Assembly (NCBI GenBank): GCA_018819205.1
Contig: JAHJQE010000071.1
Location: forward strand, 29,901 to 93,900
Reading direction: 5' to 3'
From: Gammaproteobacteria bacterium
Lineage (GTDB): Bacteria > Pseudomonadota > Gammaproteobacteria > Burkholderiales > Gallionellaceae
Length of the DNA: 64,000 bases
In this document: piece by piece, positions 8,075 through 16,700 of the stretch
Layout: every line of letters starts with the position of its first letter
Position numbering within the stretch: position 1 is the first letter of the stretch
Notes under the pieces: generated by a model
What the model was told of the DNA's origin: nothing
Database searches by the model: none
The model's input: only the letters and a program-made list of their open reading frames with translations
Program-made: the position numbers and the translations under genes

Positions 8075-8580
8075 TTGGCATCAATATCACAAAGCAGGGG
8101 AACCGTCCTTACCCCCAGTCACCCGTGATTCTACACGCGACAGGCACCACGATGATGCCGCCCGGAAATATATTGGGGAAGCGCTGAACAAGTATGGTTT
8201 TGTCGTTCCCGCGAAAGCGGGAACCCAGTCGAATCAATAAACTGGATTCCCGCTTTCGCGGGAATGACGACATATTCAGTACATCTCTATAAATCGTCAC
8301 ACCGGCGAAGGCCGATGCCCAGTAAATAAAACAGACAGTGCAACGCACTGACGTAAAACCATTTTAAAAAAAACCGCTGGATTCCGGCCTACGCCGGAAT
8401 GACGGAATTTGAATTTATAGAGATGCCCTGCAGTTTGCCCCTTGAGCATTTGGGCTGGCTCTCCCCTGCGCCCAGTTATCCAGTGTTCGCTTGTTGGTGC
8501 GCAAATACCTGTTAAACACTGTGCGTGAGAGGTGCAACTTTTCCCATCGAAATTGAGCAAGCCGCACTACGCATGAATTG
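8075..8580. other. Gene-free stretch with two REP-like inverted pairs
   Basis: The 506 bases contain an inverted REP pair with cores at 8203-8230 and 8242-8270 (only about 11 bases apart) and a second pair at 8295-8322 and 8377-8405. The second has the conserved cagtgcaacgcactg arm next to its left core. The remaining 170 bases (8406-8580) contain no pattern that I can name. Confidence 0.75.
8203..8405. repeat. Two adjacent REP-like inverted pairs
   Basis: Cores are TTCCCGCGAAAGCGGGAA (left pair, the variant with CCCGC stems) and ACACCGGCGAAGGCCG / ATTCCGGCCTACGCCGGAAT (right pair). The two pairs carry different core variants, so they come from different sub-families of the repeat. Confidence 0.75.
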
Positions 8581-8877
8581 CTACTTATAGTCGTCCTCTC
8601 GTTGGTGCTTGATTGCGAGAATCGTCACGACATCCAGGGATGGTTCGAAGCGGTACAAAGCGAGGTAACCGGTTGCTCCAAAGTCAATCACAAGCTCACG
8701 AAGATCTCCGTAGCCTTCCACCGGCCTGCCAATCATGTGAGATTGTTTGAGCGGCATAAACGCCTCGCGTATAGCAAGCACGGCCCGCTTCGCGGCGTTT
8801 GAATCCTTCCCGAGCAGAAATGCGTGGGGCCGGGATATATCGGATTGCGCTCGTACAGACAGTCTTACGTGTGGCAT
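8581..8877 (-). CDS. RelE/ParE-family toxin
   Basis: This 98-residue protein has the RelE/ParE layout: VRLSVRAQSDISRPHAFL, a helix with LAIREAFMPLKQ, then MIGRPVEGYGDLRELVIDF, GYLALYRFEPSLDVVTILAI and a final KHQREDDY. The RELVI strand and the YRFEPSLDVVTILAIKHQRE ending match ParE-type toxins, which inhibit gyrase or translation. Its start overlaps the antitoxin end by 13 bases, indicating cotranscription and coupled translation. Confidence 0.85.
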   Translation of the reverse strand: MPHVRLSVRAQSDISRPHAFLLGKDSNAAKRAVLAIREAFMPLKQSHMIGRPVEGYGDLRELVIDFGATGYLALYRFEPSLDVVTILAIKHQREDDYK

Positions 8878-9173
8878 GCGGTGACGGGGGCATCGGGGTC
8901 CTTTTGCACCTCATCTACCCACGCACTGAACTCATCGAGCGTAATATGCAATCCCGTTTCCTTGTAGTGCTCGAAGGATGTATCGGCGGCCTTGGTAAAA
9001 TTTTGTCGTGCTTCTTCACGCTGCACATATTCGAGAATGGCTTCCTTCATGAGGTAGTGCGCGGTGCGCTTCTTCATGGCAGCCAGAGAAGCGATCCGTT
9101 CACGGTCGGAAGGGTCGAGTTTGACAGTGACCGTCCCGGAAGAGCGTGGTTTTTCGATAGCGGGTGTTTTCAT
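8865..9173 (-). CDS. Ribbon-helix-helix antitoxin of the RelE/ParE pair
   Basis: From the ATG at 9173 the product has 102 residues. SGTVTVKLDPSDRERIASLA forms the DNA-binding ribbon and first helix, and KKRTAHYLMKEAILEYVQRE the second helix (CopG/RHH fold). The C-terminal 45 residues (HYKETGLHITLDEFSAWVDE) match the toxin-binding tail of ParD/RelB-like antitoxins. The frame is open to 9527, but a promoter and an inverted repeat directly before 9173 and the fold both support the short form. Confidence 0.85.
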   Translation of the reverse strand: MKTPAIEKPRSSGTVTVKLDPSDRERIASLAAMKKRTAHYLMKEAILEYVQREEARQNFTKAADTSFEHYKETGLHITLDEFSAWVDEVQKDPDAPVTACHT

Positions 9174-9230
9174 GGCGTCACCAAGTGTTAAAAGGTGACA
9201 CCATCTTAATGAGCCAGGCAGGTAAGTCAA
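9174..9230 (-). promoter_or_regulatory. Promoter and putative operator of the RHH/RelE toxin-antitoxin operon
   Basis: Read on the minus strand, TTGACT (complement at 9225-9230) and TAAGAT are separated by 16 bases. Between this -10 box and the start codon lies the inverted repeat GGTGTCACC-N11-GGTGACGCC (complement 9174-9202, 8 of 9 positions matching). A repeat overlapping the transcription start of a ribbon-helix-helix antitoxin gene is the expected site of autorepression. The remaining 190 bases up to the next gene at 9421 show nothing that I recognise. Confidence 0.6.
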
Positions 9231-9420
9231 GCAAAAGGCAAAGCCACTACCGCATTCACTTTCCGAGTTGTTGCGATGGAGCAACGCGAGGCGGCAATCC
9301 AGCCAATCCAAACCCTGCGTAGCCGACAAAACCCAAACTACCGCCACTATCGGCAGAAATTGACGCCTTTCCAATCGGCCACTTGTAGTCGTCGGCCCGG
9401 CAATACATTCCCGGCAGAAT

Positions 9421-10509
9421 TCAGGAAGCCAGCAACTTGAAATAGGCTTGCGCCACCTTCTCCCAAGTGTATCTGCGCTGGGCGATTTCAAGCATATCCC
9501 GCCCCGCCTGACTGGCGACCGGCTCATTCAAGCCTGCCACTAATTCCTGCAAGCCTTCCACCCCCGAGAAGAACAGCGCCTTGTCTTCCGTAGTGGCCCG
9601 GTTGAATACACAATCGAAAGCCAATACCGGCCTGCCGAAGTGCATCGCCTCCACCAGCGAAGGATTGGTACCTCCGGCTGAATGACCATGCACATATAGC
9701 AACGCGTTGGCACGCAACGTCCGCAACTTCCCCAGGTCATAGATCGGGTCAAGCAAATGCAAATGCGCAAATTCAGCAAATCGCCTGCGCAATTCCCGTC
9801 CATACTCACTATTGTTCCAGTTGCCCACCAGCACGAGCGGAACATCCTGCTGCCTGGAAAAAGCCTCCACAATGATGTGGATGTTGTTTTCCGGTTCGAT
9901 CCGGCAAACCGAAAACGCATAGCGGTCTGGCAACCCTAGATCATCAACGGCAACCGGCTCAACGTTGACTGTGTGATCACCACCATAAGCGATCACATGG
10001 CATGCAACCCCATATATCTCATGCACGTAGTCGGCGATCGCCGCATTGTCCGCAATCACCTCATCCGAATAACGCACCGCCACCTTTTCAGAGAAGCGCA
10101 GGAAATGCTTGGCCAGCCCCTGCCACTTTTCCCTGCGCCATTCGATGCCATCAATGTTGGTCACGACCCGCGCCGAAGAGAGCAACCGAACCATAGGTAA
10201 CGCAATCGCGCCAGACACACCCAATAGAAGGATCACTTCACTGCGGCTCAATACCGCAAAAATCAGAGATACGATGTCATAGAGAATACTCTGTGCACCA
10301 TTGGCGTTGAGCGAGACATATTTGAGATGCGCCGAGAGGAAAGAGTCATTTCTGGATGGATAGCTCTTGCTGCTACAGTAAACAGTGAGATTATCAGATA
10401 GTAAATTCTCGGCATGGTATTTCACGAGATTCTCTGCCAATGTCTCGAAACCACCATAGTTGGCAGGCACACCAACAGTGCCAATAATGACAGTATTTTT
10501 ATTTTTCAT
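9421..10509 (-). CDS. DUF1972/GT4-type glycosyltransferase
   Basis: The N-terminal GTVGVPANYGGFETLAENLV (residues 10-29) is the hallmark of the DUF1972 glycosyltransferases, often annotated as rhamnosyltransferases. The C-terminal half has the GT4 features CRIEPENNIHIIVEAF (about 200-215) and HSAGGTNPSLVEAMHFGRPV (about 276-295), which contain the Glu that binds the donor phosphate. It is cytoplasmic or membrane-associated and should add one sugar to the lipid-linked repeat unit. With dTDP-rhamnose genes in the same locus, rhamnose is a possible donor. The start overlaps the upstream hydrolase gene by 11 bases. Confidence 0.86.
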   Translation of the reverse strand: MKNKNTVIIGTVGVPANYGGFETLAENLVKYHAENLLSDNLTVYCSSKSYPSRNDSFLSAHLKYVSLNANGAQSILYDIVSLIFAVLSRSEVILLLGVSGAIALPMVRLLSSARVVTNIDGIEWRREKWQGLAKHFLRFSEKVAVRYSDEVIADNAAIADYVHEIYGVACHVIAYGGDHTVNVEPVAVDDLGLPDRYAFSVCRIEPENNIHIIVEAFSRQQDVPLVLVGNWNNSEYGRELRRRFAEFAHLHLLDPIYDLGKLRTLRANALLYVHGHSAGGTNPSLVEAMHFGRPVLAFDCVFNRATTEDKALFFSGVEGLQELVAGLNEPVASQAGRDMLEIAQRRYTWEKVAQAYFKLLAS

Positions 10510-11554
10510 CAGGAAAATCTCTGCTGAAGGCCTCGCCGGATGCGTGGATAATCTGACTTAAGTCATGCCAATTGCTGACCACACCAGATTTTGTGGCTGG
10601 AATAAACCAAGTGGTTGCCATCATACCTATAGCACCATGTGCGGCTGCGTACTTACTAAAATTCTGGATGGTTTCATGCTTCCGCCACGTTGCGCCAATT
10701 ACACGAAACCCTTCCTGCCGCATTGCTGAAAGCGAAGGAAAGCCTGGCACTTCATCAACATAGTGCCAATCGCAAATAACAATGTCGCGTGGCAATTGAG
10801 CTCGCAGCAACTTACCATAGCCGCCAGTCCTTCCATGCAGATCCCTAGCAAACATCTCAGGGAACTCCTCGGGGGAAATTAACATATCACCCCACATCCA
10901 TGTCTCAACATTCCTTTTTTTAAGATGTTCATGAATAAGCATGACATCCATTAAGAACAAATCTGCGGGAAGCATCCGACGCCCGTTCTGCTTCGCACCG
11001 TTTCCATCAGATGACAATTCGTTATGAGTTATTCCAGCATTTACCTCGTCGTGACCAATATGAACTGCAGTCGGATGCAGCACATCAATCAACTCATCTA
11101 GTACGGCAAAAATAGTTCCATAAATTAATTTATGTCGTGGATCATATTCATTGGTGTTGTACATCCATTCTGGATGCGAATCCTGAAGAAAAACCTCCTG
11201 ATGAGTGAGCAGCTTCACTTCAGGGATAATTGACAATCCCTTGCTACGTGCGTATTCGGCCACATCACGCAATTCTCTTTTTTTCCATTGACGATCACCA
11301 TGTGCCCATGGGGTCGATATAAGTTTAGTGCTGCCACGCCAGCATAATGCCAAAATAAGGGTATTAAAGTGTTGATTGCTAGCTTGGTCAATTACCATCT
11401 TCACCTGTTCTGGCGTAATGCCAAAACTAACAACAAAATGTAATGCACGAACATTTGCATTACTCTTCATCGGTAGGGCGCAAACACTATGGGCACCTAC
11501 CAAGAAACAAAGCAGGCCAACTAAGATACTAGGAAATTGTTTGCACATAACCAA
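10499..11554 (-). CDS. Secreted GH20-like glycoside hydrolase
   Basis: A signal peptide (hydrophobic stretch 8-24, ending near VCALP) precedes a TIM-barrel domain. The motif HIGHDEV (165-171) corresponds to the HxGGDE motif of family 20 beta-N-acetylhexosaminidases, with D169 and E170 as the expected catalytic pair for substrate-assisted hydrolysis. IIPEVKLLTHQ (109-119) and ETWMWGDML fit the barrel strands. The usual N-terminal non-catalytic domain is missing, so the protein is just the barrel (351 residues against 500 or more). Being exported and encoded within the polysaccharide locus, it may trim or release the polymer, as Dispersin-type enzymes do. It overlaps the sulfotransferase gene by 26 bases. 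Confidence 0.78.
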   Translation of the reverse strand: MVMCKQFPSILVGLLCFLVGAHSVCALPMKSNANVRALHFVVSFGITPEQVKMVIDQASNQHFNTLILALCWRGSTKLISTPWAHGDRQWKKRELRDVAEYARSKGLSIIPEVKLLTHQEVFLQDSHPEWMYNTNEYDPRHKLIYGTIFAVLDELIDVLHPTAVHIGHDEVNAGITHNELSSDGNGAKQNGRRMLPADLFLMDVMLIHEHLKKRNVETWMWGDMLISPEEFPEMFARDLHGRTGGYGKLLRAQLPRDIVICDWHYVDEVPGFPSLSAMRQEGFRVIGATWRKHETIQNFSKYAAAHGAIGMMATTWFIPATKSGVVSNWHDLSQIIHASGEAFSRDFPDEK

Positions 11555-12536
11555 GCCGCATCATAGTTTCATTGAAGGCATTGGCAATCGTAGGCTGCAG
11601 GATGAACGGCGAGCGCTTGACCGTTGGCTTCAATGTCTCAATCCCATACTGCAAAAATTTATCGTCATCTGAAAGCTCCAAGAACTTCAACATCCCCGCA
11701 AGGCTCTCGCTTGGTTTCTCACACAACTGCTCATAATCAACTCGTACCACATCAGCGGGATATCTCTCCATAAGGGACATTCCCTCCCTCATAGTGATGA
11801 TCCATTCAACAGCAGCCATATCAGTGTGCTTGGTCCACGTGCGCATCTCATCCGCACTCACAGCAAGATCAGGATATTCGACCACCAACTGCTCGATGAG
11901 CAAATCCCACTTGCGCCTATTCACCCCCCACCAGTCGTGCTGCTCCCCACCGACATGTTCCCCTAAGCGATTAGACCAGCCTTCGATGGAATGGCAGGTG
12001 TCCCAACCATTGCGAACCAGAAACAAGAACTTGGCATCAGGGAAGATCGCTTTCACGAACGGCACTCGAAAGATAAGTTCCGGATACTTATCTACCACCC
12101 GTCTCGAAAACGTCGCCACCAGATAAGCCCCAAAAAGCCGATGAGCATGACGAATACGTTGTGGAGTGGCTTCGTCCGCTCCCAACCGATATTTGGCAGC
12201 ACCGCGCGCATAACTTCCGATCAAATCCTCTTCTGGATGAATTGCATGCCACAACGCTTTGGGCTCGTTCAAGAAACCAACTTCACGATGCATGGAGAGC
12301 ACCATGCCCAATACCGTCGTACCGCTACGCCCAGTACCCAGGATAAATACCGGCTTCTCCACTCGACGCAGTCGTGGCAAATGTTTTTCCAAGGCGAAAT
12401 GCGCGAACACAAGTGGATTGATCCACTGCCCGCGAGTGGTCAGCGGACGACCTTCGAACAGACCATAACTCAGCAAACGGCTCCACAGCTTCCAAGGACG
12501 TAAGCGGGCATATAAAGTATCAAGTTGAGCAATCAT
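11529..12536 (-). CDS. PAPS-dependent sulfotransferase
   Basis: FILGTGRSGTTVLGMVLS (64-81) is the 5'-phosphosulfate loop, and FLFLVRNGWDTCHSIEGW (about 171-188) is the 3'-phosphate-binding motif of PAPS sulfotransferases. The enzyme should move sulfate from PAPS to a hydroxyl, here most likely on a sugar of the polymer or its precursor. It is one of two sulfotransferases in the locus, which also encodes APS kinase and PAP phosphatase. The two sulfotransferases differ in sequence, so they may act on different positions. The gene ends inside the start of the GH20-like gene and follows the acyltransferase gene by 3 bases. Confidence 0.88.
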   Translation of the reverse strand: MIAQLDTLYARLRPWKLWSRLLSYGLFEGRPLTTRGQWINPLVFAHFALEKHLPRLRRVEKPVFILGTGRSGTTVLGMVLSMHREVGFLNEPKALWHAIHPEEDLIGSYARGAAKYRLGADEATPQRIRHAHRLFGAYLVATFSRRVVDKYPELIFRVPFVKAIFPDAKFLFLVRNGWDTCHSIEGWSNRLGEHVGGEQHDWWGVNRRKWDLLIEQLVVEYPDLAVSADEMRTWTKHTDMAAVEWIITMREGMSLMERYPADVVRVDYEQLCEKPSESLAGMLKFLELSDDDKFLQYGIETLKPTVKRSPFILQPTIANAFNETMMRLGYVQTIS

Positions 12537-12539
12537 TAC

Positions 12540-13130
12540 TTATATTTCAAAAAGGGCAGATTTATCTGTCGTTGCGAGTCGCTTTGTTGCAAAGCCGACC
12601 CAATCGTCATCAGGCGTGATTGCTTTCACAACCTCGCCGGGCACACCAACAACAATGGAATAGTCAGGAATATCACGCGTAACAACCGTTCCAGCTCCAA
12701 CAATCACGCCATTGCCAATATTAAGCGCGGCTCGTCCTCTGACATTGCTCACCACAGTAGCATTGGCATAAAGCGCGACATTGTCCCCAATAACGACATT
12801 CGGCCCACCTATGGTTACTCGCTGCAAAATCAAACAATTTTTCCCGATACTAGCAGTTGGGTTGACCACCAAACCGCGCGCATGGGCAAAAACTAAGCCT
12901 CCGCCAACTTGCACACGAGGGCCAATCCAAACCCCGGCAATCAGATCATTTAATATGGTGCAGAGGTATGAGAAAGGTCTAACAATTTTGAATTGATAAA
13001 ACCATTGGGATAACCTGAAAATCAATACAGTACGCGCATCAGGATAGTAAAAATATTTGAGCAATCCCTTCTCTGGATGAACCAAGTTAAAAGACCGCAT
13101 ATCCATGCGCATTGTTTCAATTAATTTCAT
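12540..13130 (-). CDS. Serine acetyltransferase-like hexapeptide acyltransferase
   Basis: An N-terminal helical part with SQWFYQFKIVRPFSYLCTIL is followed by left-handed beta-helix hexapeptide repeats from about residue 68 to 165 (IGPRVQVGGGLVFAHARGLV, IGKNCLILQRVTIGG, IGDNVALYANATVVSN, IGNGVIVGAGTVVTRDIPDY). This is the layout of the CysE/serine acetyltransferase subgroup found in polysaccharide clusters, where the acceptor is a sugar rather than serine. The His in FAHARGLV fits the catalytic position. It most likely O-acetylates the repeat unit. Confidence 0.82.
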   Translation of the reverse strand: MKLIETMRMDMRSFNLVHPEKGLLKYFYYPDARTVLIFRLSQWFYQFKIVRPFSYLCTILNDLIAGVWIGPRVQVGGGLVFAHARGLVVNPTASIGKNCLILQRVTIGGPNVVIGDNVALYANATVVSNVRGRAALNIGNGVIVGAGTVVTRDIPDYSIVVGVPGEVVKAITPDDDWVGFATKRLATTDKSALFEI

Positions 13131-13172
13131 CGCGATGCCTGTTTGAATTATTTAATAATTTTCCTGAGAGGA

Positions 13173-13652
13173 TTAATTCAACTTTCGCGTTCCTACCTGT
13201 CTCGCAGGTGATCCTGCCATGATTGCATATGGCGGAACGTCTTTGGTTATAACACTATTCGCACCAATGACAGCCCAATCACCTATTACCACGGGTTTTG
13301 CAATCACCACGTTTGCGCCTATGAATACATAATCGCCGATTATTACTTTGCCATCATAAAACCGAAACGGACGATTATTTTCCGGTATGAACTTGGCATC
13401 AAAAAAATGTGTAAAGATTTTAGAGCCGGTTGTAATGCGTACCCAACCACCCACAGTAATTAAATCAGGTCTGCTGTCATCAAAATACACATCTTCGCCG
13501 ATGAACACTGTTTTCGAATTTTCAAAATTGACTCCTAGTATCCGGTACAAACGAACGCGGATAAATGATGGCATCAACGATATACGTGCCAACGACTGAC
13601 AAACTTTCCCAGCCATTCGCCTAGGCGATTTAATACGCTTGGAAGTATTCAT
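13173..13652 (-). CDS. Hexapeptide-repeat acyltransferase (WbbJ/LbH-MAT-like)
   Basis: From the ATG at 13652 the protein has 159 residues, with beta-helix repeats from about residue 50 onward (VFIGEDVYFDDSRPDLITVG, GKVIIGDYVFIGANVVIAKP, VVIGDWAVIGANSVITKDVP). It ends in PPYAIMAGSPARQVG, typical of maltose/galactoside acetyltransferase-like sugar acetyltransferases. The frame extends to 13712, but the ATG at 13652 overlaps the stop of the epimerase gene in an ATGA, the dominant junction in this operon. It is the second acyltransferase of the locus. Confidence 0.83.
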   Translation of the reverse strand: MNTSKRIKSPRRMAGKVCQSLARISLMPSFIRVRLYRILGVNFENSKTVFIGEDVYFDDSRPDLITVGGWVRITTGSKIFTHFFDAKFIPENNRPFRFYDGKVIIGDYVFIGANVVIAKPVVIGDWAVIGANSVITKDVPPYAIMAGSPARQVGTRKLN

Positions 13653-14557
13653 GGCTTCATCCATCTCCAAGTTGCCGCAAGTCCACACTCCAGATTTGAG
13701 CTTGGCTGCCATTCAAACGCTTGGCAAGCTTGTGAAATATCCAGCACTACACTCGGCACGTCAAATCCGCGGCCAGCACGATAAGTGGGCTCAATCGCCT
13801 GACCTGCCACTTTGGACAGCATCCCGACGGCCTCATTAATCGAATACCCTACCCCTTGCCCTGCATTGTAGGTACCCGTCACTTCTGACTGCCCAGCCAG
13901 CACACACAATCTGGCAAGGTCGCCTACATAGATGAAATCGCGAATGACACTACCATCGCCCCATATCTCAATCTGCTCTCCTGCCAACATTTTCTGCATA
14001 AAGGTACCGATCACCCCTTGCACGCCTGCATGCCCTTGGCGCTCGCCATAAGGATTGGATGCACGCAATACGACATATTCCAAGCCATGCAATTGATGGA
14101 ACATCTGCAAATAATTCTCGACCGCGACCTTCACAACACCATAGGAGCAGATCGGACGCAAAGGGTGAGTTTCCGGAATCGGCACCGTATCAGGTATGCC
14201 ATACACCGTTCCTCCCGAAGAAAGAAAAACGATTTTATGAATATTCTTCCCTACCATCAGCTGTAGCAACCGCAATGTATTGAGCAGATTGCCTTGCACA
14301 TCCGCCACCGGATCAAGATTTGAAGTGGAAGGTACTGTAGTGCTGATCAAGTGATAGACCACCTCAATCCCCTCCAACGCTTCCGCCAACGATGGCACAT
14401 CTGAAAAGTCGCCAAAGCGGTAATCAACATTAGTGAGCAGTTGTCGGTAGAGTTCAGGAGCGCGATCAAACACACGCACCTTGTGGCCTGCGGCAAGCAA
14501 GCCATCTACCAGATGCGAGCCAATAAATCCGCACCCGCCCAGTACCAAGATTTTCAT
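13649..14557 (-). CDS. NAD-dependent nucleotide-sugar epimerase/dehydratase
   Basis: An extended short-chain dehydrogenase: GGCGFIGSHLVDGLLAAG (8-25) is the NAD-binding glycine loop, SSGGTVYG lies at the active-site serine position, and SYGVVKVAVENYL has the catalytic Tyr-x3-Lys pair. It resembles UDP-glucose 4-epimerase and related nucleotide-sugar enzymes, but the substrate cannot be fixed from the sequence. ATGA overlaps at both ends tie it to the glycosyltransferase upstream and the acyltransferase downstream. Confidence 0.87.
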   Translation of the reverse strand: MKILVLGGCGFIGSHLVDGLLAAGHKVRVFDRAPELYRQLLTNVDYRFGDFSDVPSLAEALEGIEVVYHLISTTVPSTSNLDPVADVQGNLLNTLRLLQLMVGKNIHKIVFLSSGGTVYGIPDTVPIPETHPLRPICSYGVVKVAVENYLQMFHQLHGLEYVVLRASNPYGERQGHAGVQGVIGTFMQKMLAGEQIEIWGDGSVIRDFIYVGDLARLCVLAGQSEVTGTYNAGQGVGYSINEAVGMLSKVAGQAIEPTYRAGRGFDVPSVVLDISQACQAFEWQPSSNLECGLAATWRWMKP

Positions 14558-15771
14558 ACCCGTACCTCGTTATATATCTGCATCAGGTTTGCATAGAATG
14601 TCTCGTCATTGAATTCAGCATCCGCATACCGTTTGGCCGACTCTCCCATCTGTCTGGCACGGTCCGTTTCCTCCATCATTTCGCGCATCGCTTCTGCCAG
14701 CCCAGTTGCATCAGTTGCGTCATAGACCAGTCCACGTTCGCCATGGGCAACCAGCTCAGGTATGCCGCCGCGGTTGGAGCCAATCACCGGCTTGCCCATG
14801 GCAAACGACTGCAGGATCACATAGGGAAAGTTCTCATGCCACAACGATGGCACGACCACATAGCGGCAATTTTGCAATATCTGATCAAGCTCATCGCCCC
14901 ACTTTGCACCCACAAACTGCACATGAGACAAACACTGAGCTGCCGCTTGCTGCTTAAGCTTATTCAAATCCGGACCATCCCCCACCACCACTAACGGAAC
15001 GCCTCGTGCCAGTGCCGCTGCATCCAGCAGCACATTCACGCCTTTTTCGTCAATGATCCGACCGAAGTAGAGCGCGTAATCCCCAACCGTATTCGATACA
15101 ACATGCTTGCGCGCATCGAATGGGTTACGCAACGTGCGCCAGCGGAATGTTTCCTTGCCCCAGAACTCCTCAGTCTTTTGTGCCATGAATTCACTGGCAA
15201 ACAAAAAGGTGTGCACATTCTTGCGATAGACATCCATCCAATTGTGCGCATAGGCCTCGACAGAGCTAGCCACACTATAGGCGAGAGAATCGTGGCAACA
15301 ACGATTACGAACAGCACGATAGAAGTTCCCACCCTTGCACTCTTCGCAAATCTTGCCATGGTGATAAAGCTTGTAATTGGGACAAATGTGTTTGTAGTCA
15401 TTACAACTCATCACCACAGGCACTCCTGCCTCATGTGCTGCTTCAAGAATGGCGGGGGTGAGTTGCACATAGATCGCAAAAACATGGATGACATTCGGCT
15501 TGAAATCCTCAATCAACCGCGCCATTTCTTTCTTGGCACCACGGTTATAGACCATGCTCGGAAAATTGATCACCTTAGCAAGGGTCCCACCCTCGCTGTA
15601 CGAGGGTACTGCCGGAAAATATTCTTTCCAAGAAGTATCTACCGCACTATTGTTTGCAGAGAAGTAGGCAACCTCATGCCCTTGTTCGCGCAGGACGCGC
15701 CCCACCTCATGGTAGAAAACTTCCGCGCCGCCAGTTACAGCAAAATTGTTATGAGCAAGAAGTATTCTCAT
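14554..15771 (-). CDS. Glycosyltransferase family 4
   Basis: The N-terminus (RILLAHNNFAVTGGAEVFYH) is a typical GT4 start. The C-terminal Rossmann half has YFGRIIDEKGVNVLLDAA, VVVGDGPDLNKL, VVPSLWHENFPYVILQSFAM and GKPVIGSNRGGIPELV, that is, the EX7E-like region that holds the nucleotide-sugar phosphates. Between the halves is a cysteine-rich stretch (CNDYKHICPNYKLYHHGKIC, plus CEEC and CC) seen in a subset of GT4 enzymes and possibly metal-binding. It adds a sugar to the undecaprenyl-linked repeat. Confidence 0.88.
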   Translation of the reverse strand: MRILLAHNNFAVTGGAEVFYHEVGRVLREQGHEVAYFSANNSAVDTSWKEYFPAVPSYSEGGTLAKVINFPSMVYNRGAKKEMARLIEDFKPNVIHVFAIYVQLTPAILEAAHEAGVPVVMSCNDYKHICPNYKLYHHGKICEECKGGNFYRAVRNRCCHDSLAYSVASSVEAYAHNWMDVYRKNVHTFLFASEFMAQKTEEFWGKETFRWRTLRNPFDARKHVVSNTVGDYALYFGRIIDEKGVNVLLDAAALARGVPLVVVGDGPDLNKLKQQAAAQCLSHVQFVGAKWGDELDQILQNCRYVVVPSLWHENFPYVILQSFAMGKPVIGSNRGGIPELVAHGERGLVYDATDATGLAEAMREMMEETDRARQMGESAKRYADAEFNDETFYANLMQIYNEVRV

Positions 15772-16700
15772 GCAGGGCGTTTCCCCAAGAGATAGCAGTA
15801 GACGCCCGCAGCAATTGCATTCAAACCATCAAATCTTGCGTGTATCAAATACCCCCCCCCCCACTTAATACACATTTTCATCACATGAGCCACGCCAGTG
15901 ATGTGTTGCATCCCGTGAGCATATTTCTTCAAGTTGAGCAACGCGCCATACACATAGTGCTTAACAAAGAAACTGGCTGACTTATTCTTCCAGCTAAACG
16001 GTGGCATATATGCTGCCCTATCTTTCACCAAGCTCGCATGAGCATCATGAAGGATTTTTGCTTCGCTGACGTATCCAATCCGATAGCCTACCCTTAGCGC
16101 GCGTTCGCATAGGTCGACATCTTCGCAGTACATAAAATAATCTTCGGAAAATCCCCCTACTGTTTCCAATACGCTGCGCCGAACAAACATCGCACAACCA
16201 GTAATGAAAGTGTTGTCCAAGACAGGGACTGCCGAAGCAATGTTCTTGTTGATGTTGGGTGAGATAGCCCCCCCTTTAGACCAGTCTATATAGCCACCAC
16301 CAAACCAATAAACATCTGGGGTTTTAAAGTGCATGATCGCTGGAGAGCACATCCCGATCTCTTGGTTTAGCTCCAGATAATTAACCAACTTTTCTATGGT
16401 ATCGGGCAAGACGACCGTATCATTATTCAAGATAAAGAAATAGTCCGCGCTGCGATTTTCCAGCCCCCATTCCAGACCAATATTGTTACCACCACCGAAT
16501 CCATCGTTGTGAAGATTAAATATAACGTGCGTATCTGCATGGCAAGCTTTCGCTTTCATTTCGTCAATGACCCCGTCGCCTGTGGAAGCATTATCGACAA
16601 CTACCACTTCAGGCCGCAGCGTACTCTTCGCCAGGCTTTCCAAACATCTGTAGGTGTCTTGCGGTGAATTAAAGTTCACCAGTACAACGAGGACATTCAT
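15768..16700 (-). CDS. Glycosyltransferase family 2 (rhamnosyltransferase-like)
   Basis: A GT-A fold is indicated by VLVVLVNFNSPQDTYRCLES at the N-terminus, FILNNDTVVLPDTIEKL (about 92-108) with the donor-binding acidic pair, ITGCAMFVRRSVLETVGGF and EDVDLCERALRVGYRIGY. This layout is that of the WcaA/RfbF-like group, often rhamnosyltransferases. dTDP-rhamnose genes are in the same locus, but donor specificity is inference. The plus-strand complement carries a run of 10 C (about 15850-15859) within the C-terminal codons, a possible slippage site. Confidence 0.85.
   Translation of the reverse strand: MNVLVVLVNFNSPQDTYRCLESLAKSTLRPEVVVVDNASTGDGVIDEMKAKACHADTHVIFNLHNDGFGGGNNIGLEWGLENRSADYFFILNNDTVVLPDTIEKLVNYLELNQEIGMCSPAIMHFKTPDVYWFGGGYIDWSKGGAISPNINKNIASAVPVLDNTFITGCAMFVRRSVLETVGGFSEDYFMYCEDVDLCERALRVGYRIGYVSEAKILHDAHASLVKDRAAYMPPFSWKNKSASFFVKHYVYGALLNLKKYAHGMQHITGVAHVMKMCIKWGGGYLIHARFDGLNAIAAGVYCYLLGKRPA

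Noticed and set aside
7416..8240. A long plus-strand frame opposite the WecA-like gene
   Set aside because: Composition (rich in Pro, Ser, Thr, Arg) is that of the antisense of a membrane protein, and the minus-strand gene has all motifs of its family.
8109..8348. Frames reading FPRKRESS / GSRFRGND in the gap after the WecA-like gene
   Set aside because: These peptides are the translation of REP-like palindromes and appear wherever the repeats occur. They are not genes.
8406..8580. Possible attC-like or intron-like sequence (words such as gttaaacactgtgcg)
   Set aside because: No matching inverted core sites, no integrase and no group II intron domain V are visible.
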